A stretch of DNA of 64,000 nt from Megachile rotundata (GCF_050947335.1 NC_134995.1:8966501-9030500); one strand, 5' to 3'. Positions 1 to 11,590 are shown, counted from the first letter of the stretch. Translations and numbers: made by a program. Notes: generated from the letters alone by a model not told the origin.

Positions 1-225
1 TGAGGTCGAGACGAGGCTGTCACATAACTGCCTGTGGATTCTTTCCTATATCTCTGGAGACTTACACCAGTGTAATTACATTCGTACTCTCGTTATATTG
101 CCAGCAGTGATGGAAAATTATGAGAGATGCCCACTTGGACGCAGACTGATTGGACGGTTCCCATTGGACGCGTTCCAATTAAAAGCGGTGTCGATTGGAC
201 CCGTTCATTTCAAAGCAGAGCCTAT
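1..225. other. Left edge, non-coding, with degenerate satellite units
   Basis: No gene is visible. From about 130 to 215 there are decayed copies of the neighbouring 31-bp satellite (pieces such as GATTGGACG and CCCATTGGACGCGTTCC), so the true array edge is ragged. Confidence 0.5.
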
Positions 226-245
226 CTAACCTAACCTAACCTAAC
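226..245. repeat. Short (CTAAC)4 telomere-type run
   Basis: Four perfect copies of CTAAC, the complement of the insect telomere motif TTAGG, directly abut the 31-bp satellite. Short runs like this also occur near 27950, 61350 and 62690. Too short to be a telomere; interstitial. Confidence 0.7.
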
Positions 246-1945
246 AGCTTCGAATTGGAACGTGTCGAATCGGCATCGCTTCGAGTTGGAACGCGTCGAA
301 TCGGCACCGCTTCAAGTTGGAACGCGTTGAATCGGCAGTGCTTTGAATTGAAACGCATCGAATCGGCACCGCTTCGAGTTGGAACGCGTCGAATCGGCAC
401 CGCTTCGAGTTGGAACGCGTCGAATCGGCACCGCTTGGAATTGAAACGCGTCGAATCGGCACCGCTTCGAATTGGAACGCGTCGAATCGGCACCGCTTCG
501 AGTTGGAACGCGTCGAATCGGCACCGCTTCGAGTTGGAACGCGTCGAATCGGCACCGCTTCGAGTTGGAACGCGTCGAATCGGCACCGCTTGGAATTGAA
601 ACGCGTCAAATTGGCACCGCTTCGAATTGGAACGCATCGAATCGGCACCGCTTCGAGTTGGAACGCGTCGAATCGGCACCGCTTCGAGTTGGAACGCGTC
701 GAATCGGCACCGCTTGGAATTGAAACGCGTCGAATCGGCACCGCTTCGAGTTGGAACGCTTCGAATTGGAATGCGTCGAATCGGCACCGCTTCGAGTTGG
801 AACGCGTCGAATCGGCATCGCTTCATATTGGAACGCGTCGAATCGGCACCGCTTGGAATTGAAACGCGTCGAATCGGCGCCGTTTCAAATTGGAACGCAT
901 CGAATCGGCACCGCTTCGAATTGGTACGCGTCGAATCGGCACCGCTCCGAGTTGGAATGCGTCGAATCGGCATCGCTTCGAGTTGGAACGCTTCGAATTG
1001 GAACGCGTCGAATCGGCACCGCTTCGAGTTGGAACGCGTCGAATCGGCACCGTTTCAAATTCGAACGCGTCAAATCGGCACCGCTTCAAATTCGAACGCG
1101 TCGAATTGTTACTGCTTCGAATTGGTACGCGTCGAATCGGCACCGCTTCGAGTTGGGGCGCGTCGAATCGGCACCGCTTCGAGTTGGAACGCGTCGAATC
1201 GGCACCGCTTGGAATTGAAACGCGTCGAATCGGCGCCGTTTCAAATTGGAACGCATCGAATCGGCACCGCTTCGAATTGGTACGCGTCGAATCGGCACCG
1301 CTCCGAGTTGGAATGCGTCGAATCGGCATCGCTTCGAGTTGGAACGCTTCGAATTGGAACGCGTCGAATCGGCACCGCTTCGAGTTGGAACGCGTCGAAT
1401 CGGCACCGTTTCAAATTCGAACGCGTCAAATCGGCACCGCTTCAAATTCGAACGCGTCGAATTGTTACTGCTTCGAATTGGTACGCGTCGAATCGGCACC
1501 GCTTCGAGTTGGGGCGCGTCGAATCGGCACCGCTTCGAGTTGGAACGCGTCGAATCGGCACCGCTTGGAATTGAAACGCGTCGAATCGGCACCGTTTCAA
1601 ATTGGAACGCATCGAATCGGCACCGCTTCGAATTGGAACGCGTCGAATCGGCACCGCTCCGAGTTGGAATGTGTCGAATCGGCATCGCTTCAAATTCGAA
1701 CGCGTCGAATCGGCACCGCTTCGAGTTGGGGCGCGTCGAATCGGCACCGCTTCGAGTTGGAACGCGTCGAATCGGCACCGCTTCGAGTTGGAACGCGTCG
1801 AATCGGCACCGCTTCGAATTGGAACGCATCAAATCGGCACCGCTTCAAATTCGAACGCGTCGAATCGGCACCACTTCGAGTTGGAACGCGTTGAATCGGC
1901 ACTGCTTCGAATGGGAACGCGTCGAATCGGGACCGTCCAATCGGT
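246..1945. repeat. CpG-rich 31-bp satellite array with 356-bp higher-order duplication
   Basis: About 55 tandem copies of a 31-bp unit, roughly TTGGAACGCGTCGAA followed by TCGGCACCGCTTCGAG. The two halves resemble each other, so the 31-mer looks like a dimer of a 15-16 bp ancestor. Stray half units (for example near 755, 991 and 1347) support this. Each consensus unit carries several CpGs and an ACGCGT core, in sharp contrast to the AT-rich surroundings. The block from about 846 to 1233 is repeated essentially without change at about 1202-1589, a 356-bp tandem duplication. The consensus has no stop codon in any of the six frames, so long arginine- and serine-rich open frames appear on both strands; I do not regard them as genes. 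Confidence 0.95.
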
Positions 1946-1959
1946 CGACGTCCAAGTGA

Positions 1960-2805
1960 GACACCCCCAAAATTATTAAGGGTGTAATGGTGTTGAATGT
2001 GTATTGAAATCAGCAGAGTTATCTTAATGCTATAAGAGCTATTTTAATGTTATTTTCTTTAGGAAACCTTGTTTGTATATGATGGTGTCATTAGTACTGC
2101 TGAACGGCAATATAACGAGACTCTACGTAATTCAGTTATATCTTGCAGTCAGAAGAAATTCCTGTAGTCTTCAGAAATTAGTTTAATATTTGTAAAATTG
2201 AAATATTGTGAAACTGTACCTCTATGTTAATGTACACTTTCATTTTTATTTTGCAGATTATGAGCACCGCTATGTCATATTTTACATTGCTAAAGGGGAC
2301 AACAGTGGACGTTGAAACATAATTTTATTATTACTCTTGTTACATAAACCAGTGTGAAAGTATAGTTTGGAAAATACAGGTGCATAATAACCAGGTGATT
2401 GTGGAACATATAATCCCTTGACGAATTAAATGAGACAACAGAATATTAATTTGAGATTTTGAAGTTTGATGAGAACGTTGTAAACGTTTAATATGGTATT
2501 AAACAGTACTTCTGTGTAGGTAGCATTAACAGCGTGCAATAAAACTAAACATGTCAATTGGACTAATAAAATCAAGTATATTAATTGAAATGAAGATGTA
2601 GGTATTGTCTTTCTAAATATTTAATAAATTATTTCATAACTTTGCAAAAATAATTAAATTTATGGAAATTGAAATTTTATTTTAAGACATATTCTTGAAT
2701 TAAGGTTTTATTATAGAGTGAAGTAGTACATGATTTTGTTTTTTAAATAAAATTAAAAACGATTAAATGGTAATAGTCTTAAACATTAATCATTTGTTCA
2801 AGAAA
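1960..2805. other. AT-rich intergenic stretch, no gene seen
   Basis: Stop-rich in all frames. I see no splice-consistent exon, RNA gene or repeat here. Confidence 0.5.
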
Positions 2806-2807
2806 TA

Positions 2808-3075
2808 CAAACAGGACTCTTCTGGATCGACAGCTTTGATAACAGAACTCTTCTTGACCGACCGCCTTGATGGTGAAAAATGTGGTGATCATCAGAGTCG
2901 TCGGTTAAGAAGAGTTTTGCTATTAAAGCCGTCGGTTAAGAAGAGTTCTGTTATCAAAGCAGTCGGTTAAGAAGAGTTCTGTTATCAAAGCAGTCGGTTA
3001 AGAAGAGTTCTGTTATCAAAACCGTCGGTCAAGAAGAGTTCTGTTATCGAAGTCGTCGGTCAAGAAGAGTTCGGT
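2808..3075. repeat. 31-bp minisatellite with inverted leading units
   Basis: Direct copies of a 31-bp unit beginning GTCGGTTAAGAAGAGTTC start at 2900, 2931, 2962, 2993, 3024 and 3055 (the last partial). The unit at 2832-2862 is the reverse complement of the same sequence, with a more degenerate inverted one before it. The transcript of either strand could fold into a hairpin with a loop of about 40 nt. Lies downstream of GST gene A. Confidence 0.88.
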
Positions 3076-3079
3076 TTCC

Positions 3080-3793
3080 CTTTGTGAACAAATAATTAAT
3101 ATTGACAGCTATCGTCGTTTGATCATTTTTAATTTTATTAAAAAAAAAAGAAAATTCTTTACTATTCATTCAGTAATTAAGTCTTGTGTAAAATAAAATT
3201 CAGAATCAATTTCAATAAAATTAGTTATTTTTTATTGTTATTAATTAATTGATATAAAATTTCTGTAAAGACCATATATATGATACCATCTAGTGACAAT
3301 ATGAGGCAACTAATGAAACTACAGTTTCAAAAGTGTGTAGTACACCATGTTCACCGAAAAATGGCGCCACCTGTTCCATTTTTGTAAAAATTCAAACTTT
3401 AATTCTTCCAGAGAAGAATTTAATTAATTCTAACCTAATATCAGTCAATTTTGTTACATTGTACTCTATCATTTTCCCTTACATTTTATCAATAATTAAA
3501 TTACATTTCATTGAATTTTATTGAGTTTTATTAACATTTAAATTACACGTTATTTTAATAAATGTTACATTATAATTCATTACTTTTTATTGCATATTAT
3601 GAACAGTTAGTATTTCACTATGTTTTATTTCACTATGTTAGTATTTCACTGTGTTTTATTACATTTTTATCACATTATATTTAACAATTACAATCTTCAA
3701 TTAAATTTCTAAAATTGATCTACTGTGACACAAATTGTAAATTATATTTTTATATATTTTCTCTTTTCAACCTCACAATTTAAATTTAAATAA
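3080..3793. other. AT-rich 3' flank of gene A
   Basis: Very AT-rich, with TTTTATT-type words that read as AATAAA variants on the minus strand, so the 3' UTR and poly(A) site of gene A probably lie here. I could not single out one signal. No other gene seen. Confidence 0.4.
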
Positions 3794-6700
3794 TTATTTA
3801 TTTTGAGAGTTCTCAAAAATCTTCCTCATAACTTCCAGACCTTCGCCATTAGCTGTTCGATATCCTGGCGCTGATGCTTTAATCCTGTCCATCCATTTCG
3901 CGACATTTTGATATTTCTCCACGTCAAAATTGTAAACCTACCATCAAAAATGATTTACACGTACAATTCTCAAATCATGTTTAAGTAATTAATTACTATT
4001 AATTACTGTTGTTCATAAAATAGTTTTTTATGACAGACCTCCATTGTTGACACGTTGGCAGCTAAAGAGAGATCAGCGATTGTCATATAACGTCCCGTGA
4101 CGTATTCGTGACCTTCTAATAATTTATCGAGGATCTCGAATGCATTTTCCACTTGTTGATACTGCTCTGGATCGTAATCTCTTCCGTAGAACACAGCTGG
4201 ATACTGTAATAAAAATTCGATAAAGTTCGGATGGAATCGGGTAAAATCGGATGGAATTGTGTAAGTAAAAATTTCAAGATTTCCAAAATTTTCAAATTAG
4301 AAAATTTTCAAATTCCAAAATTTCCAAATACCAAAATTTCCAAATTCCAAAATTTCCAAATTCCAAAATTTCCAAATTCCAAAATTTCCAAATTCCAAAA
4401 TTTCCAAATTCCAAAATTTCCAAATTCCAAAATTTCCAAATTCCAAAATTTCTAAATTCCAAAATTTCCAAATTCCAAAATTTTCAAATTCCAAAGTTTC
4501 AGAATCCCAAAGTTCCAAAATTCAAAAATTTTCAAATTCCAGTTTCAGAATTCCAAAATTCCAAAATTCCAAAATTTCCAAATTCCAAAGTTTTCAAATT
4601 CCAAAACTTCAGAATCCCAAAGTCCCAAATTCCAAAATTTCCAAATTCCAAAATTTCCAAATTCCAAAATTTCCAAATTCTAAAATTTCCAAATTCCAAA
4701 ATTTCTAAATTCCAAAATTTCCAAATTCCAAAATTTTAAAATGCCAAAGTTTCAGAATCCCAAAGTTCCAAAATTCCAAAATTTCCAAATTCCAAAATTT
4801 TCAAATTCCAAAGTTTCAGAATTCCGAAGTTCCAAAATACCAAAATTTCCAAATTCCAAAGTTTTCAAATTCCAAAACTTCAGAATCCCAAAGTTCCAAA
4901 TTCCAAAATTTCCAAATTCCACAATTTCCAAATTCCAAAATTTCCAATTTCCAAATTCCAAAATATCCAAATTCCAAAATTTTCAAATTCCAAAATTTCC
5001 ATATTCCAAAATTTCCAAATTACAAAATTTCCAAATTACAAAATTTCCAAATTCAAAAATTTCCAAATTCAAAAATTTCCAAATTCCAAAATATCCAAAT
5101 TCCAAAATTTCCAAATTCCAAAATTTCCATATTCCAAAATTTCCAAATTACAAAATTTCCAAATTCCAAAATTTCCAAATTCCAAAATTTCAGAATCCCA
5201 AAGTTCCAAATTCAAAAATTTCCAAATTCCACAATTTCCAAATTCCAAAATATCCAAATTTCCAAATTTCCAAATTCCAAAATTTCAGAATCCCAAAGTT
5301 CCAAATTCCAAAATTTCCAAATTCCAAAATTTCCAAATTCCAAAATTTCAGAATCCCAAAGTTCCAAATTCCAAAATTTCCAAATTCCAAAATTTCAGAA
5401 TCCCAAAGTTCCAAATTCCAAAATTTCCAAATTCCAAAATTTCCATATTCCAAAATTTCCAAATTACAAAATTTCCAAATTCCAAAATTTCCAATCCCAA
5501 AGTTCTAAAATTCCAAAATTCCAAACTTAATATTATTCATAAATGAAATTAACAAATACTAACGTAGTAATACTTGAGCGACTTATAAAGTATACCCATG
5601 TCAAAATTCAGTATTTGATTGACCAAAGCTCGTTTATCCGGTGATCGCGGATACAACCTAGCATTTTTACCATATTGATCGGCCAGGTACGATATAATGG
5701 CACGGCTGCAATCAGTAAAACACAGTACACAAATTTGCACTCTACCCAACAATAATCTACTTAACAATAATCAAAAAACAATTAAAAACCACTATAATTA
5801 ATTCCGAACCTCTCCGACAGCTTCACATCACCATTCACAAGAAACGGTACATTTTTCTGAGGATTCATCTATAAACAAAAAAAAAAAACATACAAAATTA
5901 GGTTACATATTTAATGCACGATGCGCTCTCATAAATCGTGCAGTTAGCTTCATTTCAGAACGGGTGAATCGATTAAGCGAACCGGTTGTGGGATTAAATG
6001 AAACTGAGCGAACGCAGCTTTGAAGTTGATTAATTACGGAGGTTTATTAATCACATTAAGGCATTCGCTCATAACACCGTGATTGAGAAACCGTGTATAA
6101 TGTCTCCATAATCATATCCGATTAATTTATATCGGTGCATAATCACATTCCCCTAAATAACATTTACGTTCGATTAATGTCTCGTTATTGTGAATTTGAC
6201 CATTCGTATTTGACGTCGGGGTATAATAAATACGGTCGGACGAAGTTCAAGTCTGATATTCAAGTATTGATCTCGCTAATCGGCTATATAGCAAAATACT
6301 GTTGTTGATGGAGGAAGAATATTGTGGGTGAAACTGTTGGTTATTAAATTGGATTTTGTGAATTTTTAAGGTAGAGAGATGTGGGATTTGAAAATTTAGA
6401 AATTTAGTAGTGTGAAAGTGTAGAAATGTGGAAATTTAGAAATTGAAGAAAATTGGCAAATTAGAAAAATTTAGAAATTTAGAATTTTTTAGAAAAAAGT
6501 GTCGAAACTTGGGAATTTAGAATTTTTTAGAAAAAAGTGTCGAAACTTGGGAATTTAGAAATTTAAGATTTCAAGGATTTAGAAGTACAGGAAGCTTGGA
6601 ATTTTTTATTCTGATACTTGTTATTGTAAAAATTAATAAATTATTGTAAAGTTTCTAGGAGTGAAAGGTGTACCGCTGCCAAACCACGAGTTGGCGTGTG

Positions 6701-7966
6701 AAGAGGCTGAGATGTTCAGAAGAGCTACAACTGAAATTTCTATATTTCTACATTTCTGAATACTGAATTTGGGAATATAGAGATTTGGAGACGTAGGGAA
6801 TTGGGAATTTAGGGATCTGGGGATACAGAAATTTAGGGAGGTAAATAATTTGAGATCTGAGACTTGGGAAACATAGAATTTGGGAATTTTGTAATTTGGG
6901 GATGTAGGTATTTGGAGATATTGGAATTTGGGAATATAAGGATTTGGAGATGTAGGACTTTAGGGATTTGGGGAGCTATACAATTTGAGATGTGAGCATT
7001 GAGCAATATAGGAATTTGGGAACCTTGCAAAATCATGTTTACATTTATCAGACTTCCAGTTATCAAGCTTACATTTATCAGACTTTCAGTTATCACGCTT
7101 ACACTTATCAGACTTCCTATTCTCAAGCTTACATTTATCAGACTTTCAGTTATCAAGCTTACACTTATCAGACTTCCTGTTCTCAAGCTTACATTTATCA
7201 GACTTTCAGTTATCAAGCTTACACTTATTAGACTTCCAGTTATCAAGCTTACAATTATCCAGCTTGCCAAATGCCTATGATGACCAAATTTCCACTCTTA
7301 AGTATCTAAATTTGTCAAGAAACTACCCTTCTATCCAAATTTTTAAATTTGCACAACCCCAAATTTCTACCCTTCCAAATATCCAAATTTCCAAATTTCC
7401 ATAAACCCGTTCCACTTTTCTAAATATCCAACTTCAAATTTTCATCCGCTCAAATTTCTACATTTCTGAATACGCAAACATCCAAACTCCAACTTCAACG
7501 TTTCTAAACCCCAAACTGTCAAACCCCAAATTCCACATTTCCATATACCGATGTCAACCCACGAGTTGGCGCGTGGTGTTTAGAAGCGCCACTCCAATTG
7601 GTCAGAATAAAAAAATGGCGTCACACGTATTTTCGGCGGTATATTGGCTCTCGCGGTCGCCAATTAGGCGAAAAACAGGCAAACGTCTCTCAAGTGCTAC
7701 TTGCGTTCAGCAGTTGTCATTCTCATTTGCCGAAATGTGACTACAAATGTTCACGGTGGGCTTCTTTTACTTTCACGCGCCAGCTCCTGGGTTGACATCG
7801 GTACTTGAGACGCTTTGATACTTACCTCCTCATATTCTGGTGTTAGATGTTCGCCAGATAGTATATCCAGGTGTTTCAAGTTCAAGGGTAATCCTATAGC
7901 TTCAGCTGTCAGCATAACTGCTCTACACGGCGCACTCATTGGTGCATAGTATAAGTCTATTGACAT
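3794..7966 (-). CDS. Delta-class glutathione S-transferase, gene A (5 exons)
   Basis: Cytosolic GST: conjugates glutathione to electrophiles and is typically linked to detoxification and insecticide metabolism. Coding exons (minus strand): 7966-7826, 5868-5810, 5705-5564, 4203-4039, 3937-3794; 651 bp, 216 residues plus TAA. All introns are GT-AG; phases 0, 2, 0, 0. Residues 1-80 form the thioredoxin-like GST_N domain, with catalytic Ser11 in PMSAPCR, His40, cis-Pro55 and the SRAI glutathione motif (Ser67, Arg68). The C-terminal helical domain contains MTIADLSL (capping motif). Odd: the glutathione-contacting His in the family's NPQH motif is Lys52 here (MNPQKNVPF), as in some divergent Delta/Theta-like members. 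The exon 2 donor (GTTCGG) is weak. Intron 1 holds a transposable element and intron 3 a 1.26-kb array. It could be given a class other than Delta by phylogeny; the gene structure itself is secure. Confidence 0.93.
4262..5525. repeat. 16-bp AATTTCC minisatellite in intron 3 of gene A
   Basis: About 75 copies of CCAAAATTTCCAAATT and close variants, filling most of the intron between exons 3 and 4 of GST gene A. Every 48 bp (three units) equals 16 codons, which explains the long open frames on both strands. Interspersed variant blocks (TTTCAGAATCCCAAAG) recur and mark higher-order copies between about 5180 and 5410. Confidence 0.95.
6481..6556. repeat. 38-bp direct duplication
   Basis: A 38-bp unit containing AGTGTCGAAACTTGGG occurs twice back to back, inside intron 1 of gene A. 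The AT-rich surroundings at 6360-6600 carry looser AGAAATTTAG repeats. Confidence 0.75.
7036..7262. repeat. 30-bp minisatellite inside the composite element
   Basis: About 7.5 copies of a 30-bp unit (CTTACATTTATCAGAC then TTCCAGTTATCAAG). Alternate units share variants (ACATTT or ACACTT), giving a 60-bp higher-order period. The second element copy near 58350-58400 has only one or two units. Confidence 0.9.
7556..7803 (+). mobile_element. MITE of 248 bp with 28-bp TIRs, nested in the composite element
   Basis: Ends CCGATGTCAACCCACGAG... and, read from the other side, CCGATGTCAACCCAGGAG...; two mismatches over 28 bp, bounded by TA on both sides. A second copy lies at 57788-58042 in the opposite orientation (about 90% identical by eye). 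No coding capacity. The right end is about 22 bp from the exon 1 splice donor of gene A. Confidence 0.85.
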
Positions 7967-8039
7967 TGTAATCTGTCAACTGAAACTGCCATTTAACATA
8001 TTCATGAACATCGACCAAATAATTAATTTGTTAACTTGT

Positions 8040-8920
8040 GCAAGTATTTTCGATTTAGTACATTCGAACAGTGAAGGTTAATTTAATTTTATTTCATTTC
8101 TGTTTATTAAATTTATTTTATTGAAGAAATATTCTACTGTGTAAAAATTCATTTCTTCTTGAAATTTAATTACGTAAATTTCTGTGCTGATGAATTTCTC
8201 TTTAAAAGAAGAAAAACGTTACTATATTACAAAATTAATTACTACAAATTACATCAAGCTTGCGCCAAATTAAGCTTAGGTCAAAAGCTTGAAACTTCTT
8301 TTTCTTTTCAATTCTAAAAATCATAAAATTACAAAACTTTGATTAATTCTACAACGAAATCAATCAGAAACTGTTTGCAGCTAAAATTGTTTATCAAAAG
8401 AGATTATTTAATACAAGAACAACATTATTGATTATTTTGTAACAGGAACGACATTCTTGAAACCACGGAATAGTGAATAAAGAGATTCATGCTTTCCACT
8501 TGAGGGAATGCATATTCCATAAAACTTCTACTATTTTCGCCACGATTTTACATGCAATCGATACCGCTGACTGAATCAATATTCATAGAGACACTAAACC
8601 ACGGATACCAGTATATGTATCTTCCTCTGCATTTATTGCACACCGCGGCACGTTTCCTTTATAACTGTTCAACGATTCTAAGATCTATCCTCGTGGTTCC
8701 GCGTTATTTACTGCTGAAGCGTTCCATTTCCTCCGACAAGTTAAATCCACCCCTTAAACGGGGTAACAGAAACACCAGAACAACATCAGATACTTCAACA
8801 TAAAATGAAGGGGTAGTCAAACATTTATTGGTAATATTTTGTGAAGAGAACATTCAAAGAATTTTGTTTCTAAATTTTTTTGTATAGTAGGTTATATGTG
8901 GAATAATATTAGTGATATTT
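8040..8920. other. Upstream flank of gene A, no gene seen
   Basis: AT-rich. An 83-codon open frame at 8552-8803 (plus) resembles nothing I recognise and has no supporting splice or promoter context. The promoter of gene A could lie here, but I see no clear TATA-initiator pair. Candidate acceptors (TTTCAG, TTGACAG) just before the ATG at 7966 suggest a 5' UTR intron. Confidence 0.35.
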
Positions 8921-8924
8921 TATT

Positions 8925-9340
8925 TTATTCCTGATACTTATTTTCAACATTTACCTCCAATATTAATTTTTTGCATTTACTTCCGATATTTATTTTTAAT
9001 ATTTACCTGAAATATTCGCATTTCATATTTATCTTCAACATTTACCAATATTTTTTATACTTAGCACAAATTTATATTTGACACAGATTTTTCGTATTTT
9101 TTCCCGCAATTTGTTTTAGACATTTCCTTCTTATATTTATGCTTGCCAATTATTTTAAATACTTAATTTTGATATCCATTTGCAATATAGACCTCCGAAA
9201 TTTATTTCAGATATTTATTTTGGGTATTGACCTGTGCTATTTATTTTACGTATTGATTTGTTACATTTACCTCTGATATTTAGTTCAGTAATTTATTTCT
9301 GGTTTTCTTTATTTTTGACATTTACTTTACATTTGTTTGT
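8925..9340. repeat. Degenerate 24-28 bp repeat (ATTTACCTCCGATATTTATTT type)
   Basis: Loose tandem copies of a pattern alternating ATTTACCT and GATATTTATTTT. Strongly diverged, so an old array. Confidence 0.6.
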
Positions 9341-9851
9341 GTATCAGAGAGTATTTGAATTGTCAAACACACATTTCAAGAATGTCATCCCGTTATTCCA
9401 GAAAACAATTACAATTGCAGATTTCCCTGCCATTTTCAATTATCACCTGTAACAAAATTAGCACGCAACAGAACCAACACCTTCGGTAATAACACGATGG
9501 GAATTAAGTCACGGAGTGCAAAAAATGTAAATGTATACTGTTGTGTTGTTAGGGAGAACTGAACGTGGCTGCGTGTCGATTCGATGCTATAGCCTACAAG
9601 ACAGATGTAGAAATAAAATGGTAGTCAAACAGTGCTATAACGTGCGATCGATGAAGAGCAAACTTTCTGTGAAAATCAATTGTACATAGATACCACTTTT
9701 TAAATTCAAGGAAAACCAGCGCTATTTATCAAAATATGCTATCTAAAAACAGTATGCCTCCCCTATAAAACACAAAAATTATTGGAATCCAGCAACGAAT
9801 AAACTTATAACGTTTAATGCGACAGAACCTTTCGTCACCGTGTCACAAAAT
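9341..9851. other. Intergenic, no gene seen
   Basis: Non-coding by eye. It could contain the decayed 5' part of the adjacent mariner element, but I cannot recognise the helix-turn-helix region. Confidence 0.35.
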
Positions 9852-10450
9852 CACCGGCAAGCGCAACAAATTGCTCGCGTTGAATATTGCGAGATCTTAT
9901 CAAAACAGCCAGACGAAACTGTACATTCCTGGAATCTATTGTAACTAGTGATTGGTGCTTCAAGTATATACCTCGAATAAAGCGCCAAAGTGCTACGTGG
10001 AAATCTCCAGGCTTTCCAAAATAAAAAAAATTGCGATTCCTAAAGTCCCGAGAGAAGACAATGTTAATTTGCTTTTACGATTCTAAAGGAATTATACTTC
10101 GGGAATTCGTTCTACAGGGACAAAATGTTAATTGCGAATATTATTTGGGTGTTATGGAACATTTGTGGAAGAGGATCGTTGGTGAGGCCCGAATATCGAG
10201 CGCCGGAAGTTGGTTTCTGTTGTATGACGCATCATGTCACAGAACTTGTTCGTGAATTTTTGGTGGAGAAATAAGCCTGTTCCAACATCCTCCAAATCCT
10301 GACTTATCTCCTTGTGATTATTTCCTTTTTCCACAACTGAAATTAACTATAAATGATGATCCAAAATTCCATCCCATTTTGCTCCAAAATCGACTTTCAT
10401 CAGCTATCGAAAGTTTGAACCTCCAAAAGATTAATAAAATTATCGATTAA
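9852..10450 (+). mobile_element. Mariner-family transposase relic (frameshifts and stops)
   Basis: Fragments of a Tc1/mariner transposase are readable in changing frames. In order: a QIARVEYCEIL segment; FLESIVTSDWCF (matches the VTGDE block with the first catalytic Asp); RIKRQSATWKSPGFPK; a TAA; then MLICFYDSKGIILREF and LGVMEHLWKRI, with WFLLYDASCH (second Asp, normally HDNAxxH). After a frameshift come ELVREFLVEK, a stop, and after another shift HPPNPDLSPCDYFLFPQLKL (third Asp). The C-terminus past about 10370 is not recognisable. Non-functional. It lies between GST genes B and A. Confidence 0.88.
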
Positions 10451-10955
10451 ATTAAGAACTCGTTAGAAATGTACTCCTGTTTGAATTTACTGTGAAGAGC
10501 ATAACTTCTAAAAACTATTACAGGTCCATTTTTCGTATTTTTTGTGGTTTTCGCTTTTATCGAGACTGTACTCGTAACAGGGCGGCCCATAATGGCCGCG
10601 ATAGAGTCGTTGAAGAAATGTGCATCAAAGTGTAAGCGAAATGAATAAACGCACGACACCGTTCGTTCCACATTTCAGGCTGTGTTTAAAGTTCTAATCG
10701 GTTAGCTCGCTTTCATTCCACGCTTACGCGATTGTGTATCGCATTAATAATTGTCGGCCAGGTACACGTGAGGCCGTTGCACCTGGATTTCTGTCTCGGT
10801 CGGTTCTCATTTATCATAAAACGAAGAACCTTCTGTTGCGCTGGAGATTTATGGTGTCTCAGGTGGTTGCGTAACGCAATCACGGTGAATTTAGGTGTTG
10901 CCGCGAGTGGTGTCTCCTTGGACGTCGTGGAGATAAAACTATTTCCTTTCTTGAG
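10451..10955. other. Non-coding stretch after the mariner relic
   Basis: Moderate GC. Overlapping short open frames on both strands look like chance. A YLAD-like word on the minus strand at about 10750-10770 recalls GST exon 3, but its surroundings do not match. Confidence 0.35.
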
Positions 10956-11590
10956 GAGGAACCACATACTAATTACTTATGGTTAGTAACAACGTTCTAG
11001 TTTATAATACTTAATGACTAGATAATAATTTATAATAGGTTAATATTTCTTAACTGTAAGTTAGTGGTCAGGTTAAGTTAGGTTAGGTTATGTATGAGGA
11101 ACCATATATTAATTACTTATGGTTAGTAACAAGGTTCTAGTTTATAATAATTAATGACTAGATAATAATTCCTAGTAGGTTAATAACTAGTTCTTAACTG
11201 TAAGTTAGTGGTTAGGTTATGTATGAGGAACCACATTCTAATTACTTATGATTAGTAACAAGGTTCTAGTTTGTAATAGTTAATGACTAGATAATAATTT
11301 CTAATAGGTTAAATTAGATTAGGTTATGTATGAGGAACCACATACTAATTACTAATAGTTAATAACAACGTTCTACCTCATAATACTTAATGACCAGATA
11401 ATAATTTCTAATAGGTTAAATTAGGTCAGGTTATGTATGAGAAACCACATACTAATTACTACTAGTTAATAACAACGTTCTACCTCATAATACTTAATGA
11501 CCAGATAATAATTTCTAATAGGTTATCAACTATTTCTTAGCTATAAGTGGTTAGGTTAAGTTTGTTTAAATTAGGTTATGTTTGTATATT
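10956..11590. repeat. Tandem repeat, about five units of 107-140 bp
   Basis: Units begin GAGGAACCACATACTAAT at 10956, 11096, 11225, 11332 and 11439 and end in AGGTTATGTAT. Length differences (140, 129, 107, 107) come from an internal segment (TTCTTAACTGTAAGTTAG) kept in the first two and later lost. Contains TTAGG-like words (AGGTTAGGTTA). Downstream of GST gene B. Confidence 0.85.

Larger units (their letters stand above)
6671..7803 (+). mobile_element. Composite non-autonomous TIR element, copy 1 (in intron 1 of gene A)
   Basis: Begins TACCGCTGCCAAACCACG and ends with the reverse complement of a related terminus (GGGTTGACATCGGTA), so the ends form inverted repeats of about 28 bp flanked by TA. 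The whole unit is matched in the opposite orientation at 57788-59078, including the internal minisatellites and the nested MITE. No transposase is encoded; the TA flank suggests mobilisation by a Tc1/mariner-type enzyme (inference). Its right end is about 22 bp from the exon 1 donor of GST gene A (intron starts at 7825). Confidence 0.7.

Noticed and set aside
226..245. Telomere end of a chromosome
   Set aside because: Only four CTAAC units, followed by ordinary satellite and genes on one side and decayed satellite on the other.
236..1979. Up to 334-codon open frames on both strands
   Set aside because: They are stop-free translations of the 31-bp satellite in several frames at once; repeated peptides differ only by frame, and there is no start context, splice site or non-repeat sequence.
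4262..5525. CRISPR-like array
   Set aside because: Regular repeats without unique spacers, in an insect intron; a plain minisatellite.
10740..10775. Possible GST exon 3 remnant (YLAD-like word on the minus strand)
   Set aside because: Only about five residues agree; flanking codons do not match SRAI or the downstream YPKDP motif, and there is no splice acceptor.
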